Shown here: positions 46,442 to 55,578 of the stretch, piece by piece | How positions within the stretch are numbered: position 1 is the stretch's first letter | Layout of the letters: each line of letters opens with the position of its first letter | Assembly: GCA_905479575.1 (NCBI GenBank) | Contig: CAJQNB010000029.1 | Coordinates: 1 to 64,000 of the forward strand | DNA from: an uncultured Pseudophaeobacter sp. | GTDB lineage: Bacteria; Pseudomonadota; Alphaproteobacteria; Rhodobacterales; Rhodobacteraceae | Length of the DNA: 64,000 nucleotides | Direction of reading: 5' to 3' | Notes under the pieces: model-generated | What the model saw: the letters and a program-made list of their open reading frames with translations, nothing else | The model's database searches: none | Told to the model about the DNA's origin: nothing | Translations under genes and position numbers: made by a program

Positions 46442-47041
46442 ATGATGTTGAGCGAAGTGACACCGGTGCCGGATACGGCCCTGCCGCTGGAGGCCTTTAA
46501 GGCCCACCTGCGACTGGGCACCGGCTTTGGCGAAGATGACCTGCAGGACAGTGTATTGACCGGGTTTTTGCGGGCCTCTCTGGCGGCGATTGAAAACCGG
46601 ACCGGCAAGGCGCTTTTGCAGCGCGGTTTCCTTTGGGTGATTACCGGTTGGCGGCGGCAGGATTGGGCTGCGCTGCCGCTGGCCCCGGTTGTGGCTCTGA
46701 CCTCGGCAACCCTGTTTGATGCTGAGGGCGATCCCTCAACCCTGGCCACAGAGACCTTCTGGGTCGAACCCGACAGCCAGCAGCCCCGCCTGCACCCCCG
46801 CGCAGGATCGCTGCCCCGTCTGGAAAGTGGCGCCCGGCTTGAGATCACGCTGAGCGCAGGAATGGGCGCCAGCTGGCAGGACCTGCCCCATGATTTGGCC
46901 CAGGCAGTTTTGATGCTGGCGGCGCATTATTACGAATACCGCGATGACACTGCTCTCCATGGCGGTTGCATGCCCTTTGGCGTTGTCAGCCTGATAGATC
47001 GTTACCGCCAATTGCGGATCTCCGCAGGGAGGGCATCATGA
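46442..47041 (+). CDS. GTA g6: head-tail connector protein
   Basis: The 199-residue product resembles phage gp6-like head-tail connectors: AFKAHLRLGTGFGEDD at the start, an alpha-helical region, and LAQAVLMLAAHYYEYRD near the end. It binds the portal as the first adaptor ring. Three consecutive ATG codons (46439, 46442, 46445) compete as start; 46442 has the best distance to GGAG. The stop overlaps g7 (ATGA). Confidence 0.88.
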   Translation: MMLSEVTPVPDTALPLEAFKAHLRLGTGFGEDDLQDSVLTGFLRASLAAIENRTGKALLQRGFLWVITGWRRQDWAALPLAPVVALTSATLFDAEGDPSTLATETFWVEPDSQQPRLHPRAGSLPRLESGARLEITLSAGMGASWQDLPHDLAQAVLMLAAHYYEYRDDTALHGGCMPFGVVSLIDRYRQLRISAGRAS

Positions 47042-47385
47042 CCCAGAGCCGCGCACCGCAGCTGCGCCGACGGCTGGTATTAGAAGACCCACAGCGGCTC
47101 AGCGATGGGGCCGGGGGCTATAGCGAAAGCTGGGCGCCGCTGGGTGTGGTCTGGGCCGGGCTGAGCGCTCAAACAGGGCGTACCGCCGGGCAAGAGGGCG
47201 GCAGCCTGTCGCTGCAGCGCTACAAGATCACCCTGCGCGCCACACCTCAGGGCAGCCTGTCGCGTCCGCGCCCTGGGCAGCGGTTTCGCCAGGGCCAGCG
47301 CCTGTTCCGTATCGAGGCGGTCAGCGAGGCAGACCCGGGCGGGCGTTACTTGGAGTGTCAGTGTATCGAGGAGGTGGCGCCATGA
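47038..47385 (+). CDS. GTA g7: head closure / head-tail adaptor
   Basis: The 115-residue beta-rich protein (LRRRLVLEDPQRLSDGAGGY at the start) belongs to the phage head-closure/adaptor family (SPP1 gp16 type). It seals the connector below the g6 ring. Overlaps both neighbours by 4 bases, so the g6-g7-g8 set is translationally coupled. Confidence 0.85.
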   Translation: MTQSRAPQLRRRLVLEDPQRLSDGAGGYSESWAPLGVVWAGLSAQTGRTAGQEGGSLSLQRYKITLRATPQGSLSRPRPGQRFRQGQRLFRIEAVSEADPGGRYLECQCIEEVAP

Positions 47386-47789
47386 CCTATGCGCTGGCCA
47401 GTGCTTTGCAGCAGTCGGTGTTTAAGCACCTGACGGCAGATGCCGGGGTGACGGCGGCCCTGGGCTCTGATCTGTTTGACGCCATGCCAACGGGCAGCCT
47501 GCCGCAGATCTACGCGGTTCTGGGCTCTGAAGAGGTGCTGGACCGATCAGACGCCAGCGGTCCGGGCGCCCGGCATCGTTTTACCATCAGTGTTTTCACC
47601 AGCAGCGCGGGCTTTATCGTTGCCAAAGAGGCCGCCGCCGCAATCTGTGATGCGCTGGTCGATGCGCCGCTAACCCTCAGCCGGGGGCGTCTGGTGGGGA
47701 TCTGGTTCGAACGCGCCAGCGCCCAGCGCCTGAAAGACGGCGGTCGCAGCATTACCCTGCTTTTTGCCGCGCGGGTGGAAGATGACTGA
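47382..47789 (+). CDS. GTA g8: tail terminator-like protein (DUF3168)
   Basis: The 135-residue product shows the DUF3168 pattern: ALQQSVFKHLTADAGVTAAL, LPQIYAVLGSEEVLDRSDAS and the closing strand GGRSITLLFAARVED. This family closes the tail tube at the head-proximal end. Start ATG 47382 overlaps the g7 stop. Confidence 0.87.
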   Translation: MTYALASALQQSVFKHLTADAGVTAALGSDLFDAMPTGSLPQIYAVLGSEEVLDRSDASGPGARHRFTISVFTSSAGFIVAKEAAAAICDALVDAPLTLSRGRLVGIWFERASAQRLKDGGRSITLLFAARVEDD

Positions 47790-47861
47790 GGTCTAAGCTT
47801 CAGTTTTTGCATACAAACACCAATCCATACACACTTACTCAGTTAGAAAGGGGGCGCTGTC

Positions 47862-48275
47862 ATGGCTACCCAAAATGGCAAGGATCTGTTGATCAAGGTG
47901 GATATGACCGGTGATGGTCAGTTTGAAACACTGGCGGGGCTGCGGGCCACGCGGATCAGCTTTAATGCTGAAACTGTCGATGTCACCAGTCTCGAAAGCC
48001 AGGGTGGCTGGCGCGAGCTGCTGGCGGGGGCTGGGGTGCGCTCTGCCTCAATCTCGGGGTCGGGGGTGTTTCGCGATGAAACGACGGATGAGCGGGCACG
48101 CCAGCTGTTCTTTGACGGGGTGACGCCGGATTGCCAAGTGGTGGTGCCGGACTTTGGCACCGTTGAGGGGCCGTTTCAGGTGACGGCACTGGACTATGTG
48201 GGCAGCCATAATGGCGAAGCCACCTATGAGCTCTCCCTGGCCAGCGCTGGCGCGCTCAGCTTTACGGCGGCGTGA
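47862..48275 (+). CDS. GTA g9: major tail tube protein
   Basis: The 137-residue product has the fold signature of TP901-1-type tail tube proteins: MATQNGKDLLIKVD, an antiparallel sheet (SISGSGVFRDETTDERARQL) and the end YELSLASAGALSFTA. It polymerises into the tail tube of the particle. A ribosome binding site (AGTTAGAAAGGGGG) lies upstream; a 72-base gap after g8 may give separate expression. Confidence 0.92.
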   Translation: MATQNGKDLLIKVDMTGDGQFETLAGLRATRISFNAETVDVTSLESQGGWRELLAGAGVRSASISGSGVFRDETTDERARQLFFDGVTPDCQVVVPDFGTVEGPFQVTALDYVGSHNGEATYELSLASAGALSFTAA

Positions 48276-48278
48276 GCC

Positions 48279-48632
48279 ATGCAACAACAGCCTGAAAATC
48301 CCTGGCGCGGTGAGGTGACGCTGGTCATCAATGACAGCCCCCATGTGCTGCGTCTCACCCTCGGCGCATTGGCGCGGCTGGAGCAGCAGCTGCAGGAGGG
48401 ATCGCTTGTGGCGCTGGTACAGCGCTTTGAAACGGGACGATTTTCGGCAGCTGATATTCTGGCGCTGCTGACGGCCGGTCTGGAGGGCGGCGGCCATGAT
48501 CTGGACAGTTTGGATTTGGCCGGGGCCGAGATCGCCGGCGGCGCTGTAGAAGCGGCAAGGGTGGCGGCGCAACTTTTGGCCCGCAGCTTTTCACTCCCGA
48601 CGGAGGCACAGGGCCAGGAGGCCGCGTTATGA
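48279..48632 (+). CDS. GTA g10: gene-transfer-agent family tail assembly protein
   Basis: The 117-residue product begins ENPWRGEVTLVINDSPHVLR and has LTLGALARLEQQLQEGSLV, the pattern of the GTA-specific family found between the tail tube and tape measure genes. The position corresponds to the tail assembly chaperone slot of long-tailed phages. Its stop overlaps the next gene by 4 bases (ATGA). Confidence 0.85.
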   Translation: MQQQPENPWRGEVTLVINDSPHVLRLTLGALARLEQQLQEGSLVALVQRFETGRFSAADILALLTAGLEGGGHDLDSLDLAGAEIAGGAVEAARVAAQLLARSFSLPTEAQGQEAAL

Positions 48633-48862
48633 CCGGTTTGGATGGGCCGGGGTTGGATTGGCCTGGCCTGATGCGGGCTGGTCTGGGCGGGCTGCGGCTG
48701 CGGCCGGCAGAGTTCTGGGAACTCACCCCGCTGGAATTGCAGCTGTTGCTGGGCCCTGCGGTGCAGGCCCCAAGCCTGACCCGAAGTGGGCTGCAGGCGC
48801 TGATGCAGCGTTTTCCTGATCAGCCGGACCTTCCTCCCCAGCAGAGTGAACACTCTGAGTAA
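48629..48862 (+). CDS. GTA g10.1: tail assembly chaperone
   Basis: The 77-residue product has LRLRPAEFWELTPLELQLLL, the typical motif of the small phage tail assembly chaperones encoded just before the tape measure gene. Together with g10 it may do the job that other phages achieve with a frameshifted G/GT pair; here the two proteins are separate overlapping frames. Confidence 0.85.
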   Translation: MTGLDGPGLDWPGLMRAGLGGLRLRPAEFWELTPLELQLLLGPAVQAPSLTRSGLQALMQRFPDQPDLPPQQSEHSE

Positions 48863-48925
48863 GTTTCAATTTCCCCGCTTTGGCGTCGTGAGACGCTGAC
48901 GGCGGATAGTACAAAGGATCGCACC

Positions 48926-49582
48926 ATGGCTGACAGTCGTGACATTGCCGCGTTGGACCTCCAAAGCGGAGCACTTGGCGATACGCTGGGCGATGCTGCC
49001 GGGATGGCCGCCAGCTTTGAAGCAGAGCTGCGCCGGGTGCGTGATGCTTTTGAAGCCACTGGAAAGGATGTCGAAACCCTGGAACGCGGGTTGTCGCGCG
49101 GGCTGCGGCGGTCCTTTGAACAGGTGGTTTTTGATGGAGACAGCCTGTCCTCGGCCCTGGATGGTCTGGCGCGCACGCTGGTCAAAACCACCTATAATGC
49201 CGCCCTGCGGCCGATCACCGATCACGTTGGCGGGCTGATTTCCACCGGGGTTGGCGATCTCATTGGCGGGCTCTTGCCCTTTGCCGATGGCGCGGCATTT
49301 TCACAGGGCCGGGTGGTGCCCTTTGCGCGCGGCGGCATCGTCAGCGCTCCCACCAGTTTTCCCATGCGCGGCGGCACCGGGCTGATGGGAGAGGCCGGCC
49401 CCGAAGCCATCCTGCCGCTGAGCCGCGGCACCGATGGCAGCCTCGGCGTGCGCTCACAGGGCGGCGGCACCACCGTGGTGATGAATGTCAGCACCCCCGA
49501 TGTGCAGGGCTTTGCGCGCAGTCGCGGCCAGATCGCCGCCCAGCTGTCGCGCGCTCTGAGCCGTGGCAATCGCAACCGTTAG
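48926..49582 (+). CDS. GTA g11: short tape measure protein
   Basis: The 218-residue product has a helical N-terminal half (AASFEAELRRVRDAF and onwards) and a Gly-rich C-terminal half with PFARGGIVSAPTSFPM and GLMGEAGPEAILPLSRG, characteristic of phage tail tape measure C-termini. Tape measure length sets tail length, and this very short protein fits the short tail of GTA particles. Confidence 0.88.
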   Translation: MADSRDIAALDLQSGALGDTLGDAAGMAASFEAELRRVRDAFEATGKDVETLERGLSRGLRRSFEQVVFDGDSLSSALDGLARTLVKTTYNAALRPITDHVGGLISTGVGDLIGGLLPFADGAAFSQGRVVPFARGGIVSAPTSFPMRGGTGLMGEAGPEAILPLSRGTDGSLGVRSQGGGTTVVMNVSTPDVQGFARSRGQIAAQLSRALSRGNRNR

Positions 49583-49593
49583 GAGGGCACCCC

Positions 49594-50226
49594 ATGAGTT
49601 TTCACGAAATCAGATTTCCCGCCTCATTGAGCTTTGGCTCGGTTGGTGGGCCGGAGCGGCGCAGTGATGTGGTGACGCTGGCCAATGGGTTTGAGGAGCG
49701 CAACACCCCCTGGGCCCATTCCCGACGGCGCTATGATGCCGGGCTGGGGCTGCGCTCACTGGATGATATCGAAGCGCTGATTGCATTTTTTGAAGCCCGC
49801 CAGGGGGAGATTTACGGCTTTCGCTGGAAAGACTGGTCCGATTACAAATCGGCCCGTGCCTCGGCGGAGGTGGATTTTCGCGATCAGGTTATTGGGCTCG
49901 GGGATGGCGCCCGCAGCGATTTTCAATTGATCAAGAATTACCGCTCTGGCGACAGCATCTACCAGCGCCCCATCGCCAAACCTGTTGCGGGCACCGTGCG
50001 CCTGGGGCTGGGGCAGGAAGAGCTGAAGGAAGACGTTGATTTCACGCTGGATTCCACCACCGGCCTGATCCGTCTGAGCTATCCCCCGGAACAGGGGGTT
50101 GAAATCGTTGCGGGCTGTGAATTTGACGTGCCGGTGCGTTTTGACACCGATAGGATCCTGACCAGTGTTGCCTCCTTTCAGGCGGGGGATGTGCCCAATG
50201 TGCCAGTGGTGGAGGTGCGGGTCTGA
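49594..50226 (+). CDS. GTA g12: distal tail protein (DUF2460)
   Basis: The 210-residue product contains DIEALIAFFEARQGEIYGFR and FRWKDWSDYKSA, the DUF2460 signature. It forms the ring at the distal end of the tail tube, on which the hub is assembled. Its TGA overlaps the g13 ATG by one base. Confidence 0.92.
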   Translation: MSFHEIRFPASLSFGSVGGPERRSDVVTLANGFEERNTPWAHSRRRYDAGLGLRSLDDIEALIAFFEARQGEIYGFRWKDWSDYKSARASAEVDFRDQVIGLGDGARSDFQLIKNYRSGDSIYQRPIAKPVAGTVRLGLGQEELKEDVDFTLDSTTGLIRLSYPPEQGVEIVAGCEFDVPVRFDTDRILTSVASFQAGDVPNVPVVEVRV

Positions 50227-51113
50227 TGGCGACAGCAGCGGAAGGTGTATGGGCCCATGCCCAGAGCGGCATCACCACTCTGGCACGGTGCTGGGGGCTG
50301 ACCCGCAAGGACGGAACCCGGTTTGGTTTTACCGATCACGACCTGGATCTGGCGTTTGAGGATTGGCATTTCACCGCTGGAACCGGGCTCAGTGCGCGCG
50401 CTTTGGTGCAGAGCACCGGCCTGTCGATTGACAATTCCTCCGCCCAGGGGGCGCTGAGTGACGTGGCTCTGCGGGAAGCCGATATTATGGCTGGGCGCTT
50501 TGACGGAGCCGACCTGAAGTGTTGGCTGGTCAACTGGCAAAACACCGCAGATCACTGGCTGCAATTTAGCGGCTCCATCGGCGAGCTGCACCGGGCGGGC
50601 GGCGCTTTTGAGGCGGAACTGCGCGGCCTCACCGAGGCGCTGAACCAGCCATTGGGGCGGATCTTTCAGCACCCCTGCACGGCGGTTTTGGGCGATAGTC
50701 ACTGCCGCTTTAATCTCGCGACACCGGGCTATGCCTATGAGGGCCAGGTTGAGACGCTAAACGAAGACGGCAGTTTTGAATGGCTTGGCCTGGATGGCTT
50801 TGAGCCAGGCTGGTTTGCAGGTGGGCGCTTGACGGTGCTCAGCGGCGCAGCCACGGGGCTTTGGGGTAGTATCAAACGGGATCAACAGCTGGAAGGCATG
50901 CGGCGGATTACACTTTGGGAGGTCCTGCGCGGCGGGCTGCGGGCTGGGGATCAGCTGCGGCTGGTGCCGGGATGTGACAAATCCATGCAGAGCTGTCGTT
51001 TGAAGTTCAACAATCTGATCAACTATCAGGGCTTCCCGGATATCCCCGGCGAAGACTGGGTGATGGCGGTGCCAAAATCCACAGGTAGAACAACCGGGGG
51101 CAGCCGCAGATGA
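50226..51113 (+). CDS. GTA g13: baseplate hub protein (DUF2163)
   Basis: The 295-residue product has the N-terminal DUF2163 domain (TTLARCWGLTRKDGTRFGFT, FTDHDLDLAFED) and the phage BR0599-type C-terminal domain (QSCRLKFNNLINYQGFPDIP). Four cysteines form two pairs, C-x8-C (CTAVLGDSHC) and C-x6-C (CDKSMQSC), a conserved set that could bind an iron-sulphur cluster in the hub as reported for the R. capsulatus particle. Joined by overlaps to g12 and g14. Confidence 0.92.
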   Translation: MATAAEGVWAHAQSGITTLARCWGLTRKDGTRFGFTDHDLDLAFEDWHFTAGTGLSARALVQSTGLSIDNSSAQGALSDVALREADIMAGRFDGADLKCWLVNWQNTADHWLQFSGSIGELHRAGGAFEAELRGLTEALNQPLGRIFQHPCTAVLGDSHCRFNLATPGYAYEGQVETLNEDGSFEWLGLDGFEPGWFAGGRLTVLSGAATGLWGSIKRDQQLEGMRRITLWEVLRGGLRAGDQLRLVPGCDKSMQSCRLKFNNLINYQGFPDIPGEDWVMAVPKSTGRTTGGSRR

Positions 51114-51625
51114 CGGGACAAGGAAGCTCTGATGCAGGGGATAACCTGCAAGCAGTGGCAGAGGCCCGGCGCTGGATGGGAACGCCCTATTTGCACCAGG
51201 CCAGCTGCCGTGGGTCCGGCTGCGACTGTCTGGGGTTGATCCGGGGGATTTGGCGCGGACTTTTTGCCGCCGAGCCGGAAACACCGCCGCCCTATTCGAT
51301 GGATTGGTCGGAACCGCAGGGCGAGGAGCGGCTGTGGCAAGCGGCGCTGGCCCATCTTGTGGCAAAACCTCTGGCGCAGGCGGCGCTGGGGGATGTGCTG
51401 CTGTTTCGCATGCGGGCAGGGGCGGTGGCAAAACATCTCGGCGTACAGTCCCGGCTGAACCCGCCGGGTCTGGCCCGCGCCAATACTGGCTCTCCTTCTG
51501 GCGCCAGTTTTGGGCCGGGGTTTATTCACGCCTATTACGGTCACGGGGTGGTGGAAAGTGCCCTGACGGCCCCCTGGCAGCGCCGCTTGGTGGCGCGGTT
51601 TTGCTTTCCTGAGGAGCACATCTGA
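51110..51625 (+). CDS. GTA g14: NlpC/P60-family peptidase
   Basis: The 171-residue product has the catalytic Cys in SGCDCLGLIRGIWR and a His in KHLGVQSR, typical of the NlpC/P60 cysteine peptidases encoded in phage tail modules. It is thought to open peptidoglycan cross-links so that DNA can enter the recipient. Overlaps g13 (4 bases) and g15 (1 base). Confidence 0.92.
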   Translation: MTGQGSSDAGDNLQAVAEARRWMGTPYLHQASCRGSGCDCLGLIRGIWRGLFAAEPETPPPYSMDWSEPQGEERLWQAALAHLVAKPLAQAALGDVLLFRMRAGAVAKHLGVQSRLNPPGLARANTGSPSGASFGPGFIHAYYGHGVVESALTAPWQRRLVARFCFPEEHI

Positions 51626-54600
51626 TGGCAACTATTGTTCTTTCTGCAGCGGGCGCCGCCATTGGTGGCTCGATTGGTGGCGCGGTGGCTGGCCTGTCCA
51701 GCGTCGCCATTGGTCGTGCAGTTGGCGCCACTCTGGGGCGGGCCATTGATGACCGGCTGCTGGGGGCGGGCTCTGACGCGATCGAGACGGGCCGGGTGGA
51801 CCGGTTCCGCCTGACAGAAGCCGGACAGGGCGCGCCAATCCCGCAGATCTATGGGCGCACCCGCATTGGCGGCCAGGTGATCTGGGCCAGCCAGTTTGCC
51901 GAAACCACCACCGTATCCGGCGGCGGCAAAGGGGCGCCAAGCCAGCCCCGCACAACCAGCTACAGCTATTCGGTCTCACTGGCGATTGCGCTCTGTCAGG
52001 GGGAGATCGCCGCAGTTCCGCGGATCTGGGCGGACGGCGAAGAGGTCTCTGCCAGGGACCTGAACATGACGCTTTATCGTGGCACCCAGGATCAGCTGCC
52101 GGATCCGCTGATGGAGGCGATTGAGGGCACCGGCGAGGTGCCCGCCTATCGTGGCACCGCCTATGTGGTGTTTGAAGATCTGGCGCTGGAGTCCTTTGGC
52201 AACCGGGTGCCGCAGTTTTCCTTTGAGGTGGTGCGCCCCGAGCAACCCGGTAGCCCGGAGTATTCGCAAGACCTTGGGCAATTGGTTCAGGGGGTGGCTT
52301 TGTTGCCGGGCTCTGGCGAATATGCCTTGGCCACCACGGCGGTTCACTACGGTATTGGTCCGGGCCAGGCCACGGGGGCCAACAGCCACACGGCCTCGGG
52401 GCAAAGCGACTTTTCAACCTCGCTGGCGGGGCTGTGCTCCGAGCTGCCAAGCTGCCAAGCCACCTCGCTGATTGTGTCGTGGTTTGGTGATGATCTGCGC
52501 TGTGGGCAGTGTCAGATCAAACCCAAGGTGGAGCAAAAGCAGGCTGAAGGGATCCCTATGGCCTGGCGGGTCAGCGGGGAGACTCGGACCAGTGCCGATC
52601 TGGTGCCAGTGGATGGTGAGGGGCGCGGCGTCTATGGCGGCACCCCCAGTGACGCTGCGGTGATCGAGGCGATCCAGGCCCTGCAACTGTCTGGCAAGCG
52701 GGTGATGTTTTACCCCTTCGTGCTGATGGATCAGGTGGCAGGCAACAGTCTTCCCGATCCCTGGAGCGATGCCACGACTCAGCCGCCACTGCCCTGGCGG
52801 GGACGCATCACCCTGTCAAAGGCGCCGGGCCTGCCGGGAACGCCGGATCAAACCCTGGCAGCAGAAGCCGAGGTCGCCGCCTTTATGGGGGCGGCCACGG
52901 CAGCGGATTTCACCGTTGCCGGCGGTCAGGTGAGCTATACCGGTGCGGCGGATTGGGGACTGCGACGGTTCATTTTGCACAATGCGGCGCTGTGTGCGGC
53001 TGCGGGCGGGGTCGCGGCCTTTTGTATCGGCTCCGAGATGCGCGGGCTGACCCAGATCCGCGGGCTGTCCGGCTTTCCTGCGGTTGCCGCGCTGCGGGAT
53101 CTGGCAGCCGAGGTGCGCCTGTTGCTGCCCGGGGCCAAAATCAGCTATGCGGCGGATTGGTCCGAATATTGGGGCTACCAAAGCCCCGAGGGCAACAGGT
53201 ACTTTCACCTGGACCCGCTTTGGGCTGATGCCAATATAGATTTTATCGGCATCGACAACTATATGCCGCTGTCAGACTGGCGCGACGGCGTGGATCATCT
53301 GGACCGCGTAGCAGGGGCGCCCAGCATCTATGATCTGGACTATCTGCGCGCCAATGTTGCCGGCGGAGAGGGCTATGACTGGTATTACCACTCACCCGAG
53401 GCGGCCGCGGCGCAGATCCGCACGCCGATTACCGATGGGGCCCATGATGAGCCTTGGATCTGGCGTTACAAAGATCTGAAAAACTGGTGGAGCAACCAGC
53501 ATTATGAGCGCATAGACGGGATCCGCCAAGCATTGCCCACCGCCTGGCAACCGCAGAAAAAGCCGATCTGGTTCACTGAACTGGGCTGTGCTGCCATCGA
53601 CAAGGGGACCAATCAGCCCAATAAATTCCTCGATCCCAAAAGCTCGGAATCGCAGCTGCCGAACTATTCCAACGGCCAGCGCGATGATCTGATGCAACTG
53701 CAATACCTGCGGGCTGTGCTGGGCTATTGGGGCGAGGAGGCCAACAACCCGGAATCCAGCGAATATGAGGGGCGGATGCTGGATATGAGCAACGCCTATG
53801 TCTGGGCCTGGGATGCGCGTCCCTTTCCTGCTTTTCCAAACCTCGATAGGGTCTGGAGTGATGGTGCGAATTACCTACGCGGCCATTGGCTCAACGGGCG
53901 GGCAGGGCAGCGCAGCCTGGCCTCGGTGGTGCGCGAGATCTGCTGGGCGGCGGGGCAAAGGCAGATTGACGTCAGCCAGCTGCACGGGATCGTGCACGGC
54001 TACGGGGTGAGCCAGGTGGCCGAGGCGCGCGCCGCGCTGCAACCGCTGAGCCTGCGCTATGGGTTTGATACGATTGAACGCAACGGGGTGCTGCAGTTCC
54101 GCCTGCGTCAGGGCGACAGCGCCTTTCTGCTGCCCGCGCAAAGCCTGGTTGATGATGAAGATCTGGACGGCACAATAGAGCTCACCCGCGAGGCTGAGGC
54201 CGAACTGGCGGGGCGGGTGCGTCTGCGGTTTATCGAATGGGGGGCGGGCTATGATATTGCCGCCGTAGAGGCCAGCCTGCCGGATGAGGAAACCCATGCG
54301 GTGAACACCAGCGAGCTGGCCCTGGTCCTGACGCAAAGCGAGGCACGTCAGGTGGTGGAACGCTGGCTGGCCGAGGCGCGGGTGTCCCGTGACACTGCCC
54401 GCTTTGTCCTGCCGCCCTCCTTGCTGCACCTTGGGGTGGGCGATGTCATTGCACTGCCAGACAACGCAGCCCTGGCGATCCCAACAGAACCGGAGACGGA
54501 CACAGAGCCGGTGCCGCGCTATCGTCTTGACCGGATGGAGCTGGGCACGGCACAGAGCGTCGATGCGGTGCGGATCGACCCGGAGGTTTATCTGCCGACG

Positions 54601-55578
54601 GATATTCCGGAAACGCTGCCCACCGGTCAGGAATTTGAGCCGCCCCTGCCGGTCTTGCCCCTGTTTTTGGATCTGCCCCTGCTGACAGGCGAGGAAACAC
54701 CTCATGCGCCACATCTGGCGGTGACAGCGGTGCCCTGGCCCGGAACCGTCGCGGTGTATAGTTCGGGGAGCGATTCCGATTATGCATTGGAGCAGATCAT
54801 TGCGGCGCGCAGCACCATTGGCGTAACGCAGACGGACCTGGCGGCGGCAGCGCCGGGGCGCTGGGATCTTGGTGCTGATCTGCAGGTGAAACTGATTTCC
54901 GGCGCCTTGCAAAGCCGCTCGGCGCTTGCGGTGCTGAATGGGGCCAATGCGGTGGCCATCGGCGATGGCAGCAATGGCAACTGGGAGATCTTCCAGTTCC
55001 GCGAGGCCGAATTGGTTGGCGACAATACCTATATGCTGCGTGGCCGATTGCGGGGGCAATTGGGCAGCGACGGCTTGATGCCGATGCTCTGGCCCGAGGG
55101 ATCAAACGTGGTGCTGCTGGACGGCAGTTTCTCACAGCTGGAGCTGTCTTTGGCTCAACGCCGCATGGCGCGCCATTACCGGATTGGGCCGGCACGGCGG
55201 GGCTATGACGATCCGAGCTATATCCACCAGGTTGAAGCTTTTGATGGCAATGGGTTACGCCCCTATGCTCCGGTGCATCTGCGGCTCAGTGGCGGGCTTG
55301 GCAGTGACATTTCTGTCCGCTGGATCCGCCGCAGCCGAGTAGAAGGCGACAGTTGGGACCTTGCCGAGATCCCCCTAGGTGAGGCGCGGGAAGCCTACAG
55401 AATTCGCATCCTGCGGGGCACCACCCTGCTGCGCGAACAGGAGGTGAGCGCCCCGGTCTGGACCTATTCCTTGGGCGAGCAAAGCACAGATGCGGCCCTG
55501 TCGGGGGATATTATCGAGGTGGCCCAGCTGTCAGACCGCTACGGAGCAGGCTTTGCAGCCAGGATGCCAATTGCGTGA
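51625..55578 (+). CDS. GTA g15: large tail fibre/host-recognition protein with glycoside-hydrolase-like domain
   Basis: The 1317-residue product is the largest GTA protein. A hydrophobic Gly/Ala-rich N-terminus (~1-40) is followed by tail-associated domains, a TIM-barrel-like GTA glycoside hydrolase domain (~430-745; ISYAADWSEYWGYQ, FIGIDNYMPLSDWRDG, KPIWFTELGCAAIDKG) and a phage tail domain (~800-950), then C-terminal beta-rich regions. It is the megatron hub and fibre of the baseplate and probably contacts the recipient surface. Length agrees with g15 of relatives (~1300), with no break in the frame. Confidence 0.93.
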   Translation: MATIVLSAAGAAIGGSIGGAVAGLSSVAIGRAVGATLGRAIDDRLLGAGSDAIETGRVDRFRLTEAGQGAPIPQIYGRTRIGGQVIWASQFAETTTVSGGGKGAPSQPRTTSYSYSVSLAIALCQGEIAAVPRIWADGEEVSARDLNMTLYRGTQDQLPDPLMEAIEGTGEVPAYRGTAYVVFEDLALESFGNRVPQFSFEVVRPEQPGSPEYSQDLGQLVQGVALLPGSGEYALATTAVHYGIGPGQATGANSHTASGQSDFSTSLAGLCSELPSCQATSLIVSWFGDDLRCGQCQIKPKVEQKQAEGIPMAWRVSGETRTSADLVPVDGEGRGVYGGTPSDAAVIEAIQALQLSGKRVMFYPFVLMDQVAGNSLPDPWSDATTQPPLPWRGRITLSKAPGLPGTPDQTLAAEAEVAAFMGAATAADFTVAGGQVSYTGAADWGLRRFILHNAALCAAAGGVAAFCIGSEMRGLTQIRGLSGFPAVAALRDLAAEVRLLLPGAKISYAADWSEYWGYQSPEGNRYFHLDPLWADANIDFIGIDNYMPLSDWRDGVDHLDRVAGAPSIYDLDYLRANVAGGEGYDWYYHSPEAAAAQIRTPITDGAHDEPWIWRYKDLKNWWSNQHYERIDGIRQALPTAWQPQKKPIWFTELGCAAIDKGTNQPNKFLDPKSSESQLPNYSNGQRDDLMQLQYLRAVLGYWGEEANNPESSEYEGRMLDMSNAYVWAWDARPFPAFPNLDRVWSDGANYLRGHWLNGRAGQRSLASVVREICWAAGQRQIDVSQLHGIVHGYGVSQVAEARAALQPLSLRYGFDTIERNGVLQFRLRQGDSAFLLPAQSLVDDEDLDGTIELTREAEAELAGRVRLRFIEWGAGYDIAAVEASLPDEETHAVNTSELALVLTQSEARQVVERWLAEARVSRDTARFVLPPSLLHLGVGDVIALPDNAALAIPTEPETDTEPVPRYRLDRMELGTAQSVDAVRIDPEVYLPTDIPETLPTGQEFEPPLPVLPLFLDLPLLTGEETPHAPHLAVTAVPWPGTVAVYSSGSDSDYALEQIIAARSTIGVTQTDLAAAAPGRWDLGADLQVKLISGALQSRSALAVLNGANAVAIGDGSNGNWEIFQFREAELVGDNTYMLRGRLRGQLGSDGLMPMLWPEGSNVVLLDGSFSQLELSLAQRRMARHYRIGPARRGYDDPSYIHQVEAFDGNGLRPYAPVHLRLSGGLGSDISVRWIRRSRVEGDSWDLAEIPLGEAREAYRIRILRGTTLLREQEVSAPVWTYSLGEQSTDAALSGDIIEVAQLSDRYGAGFAARMPIA

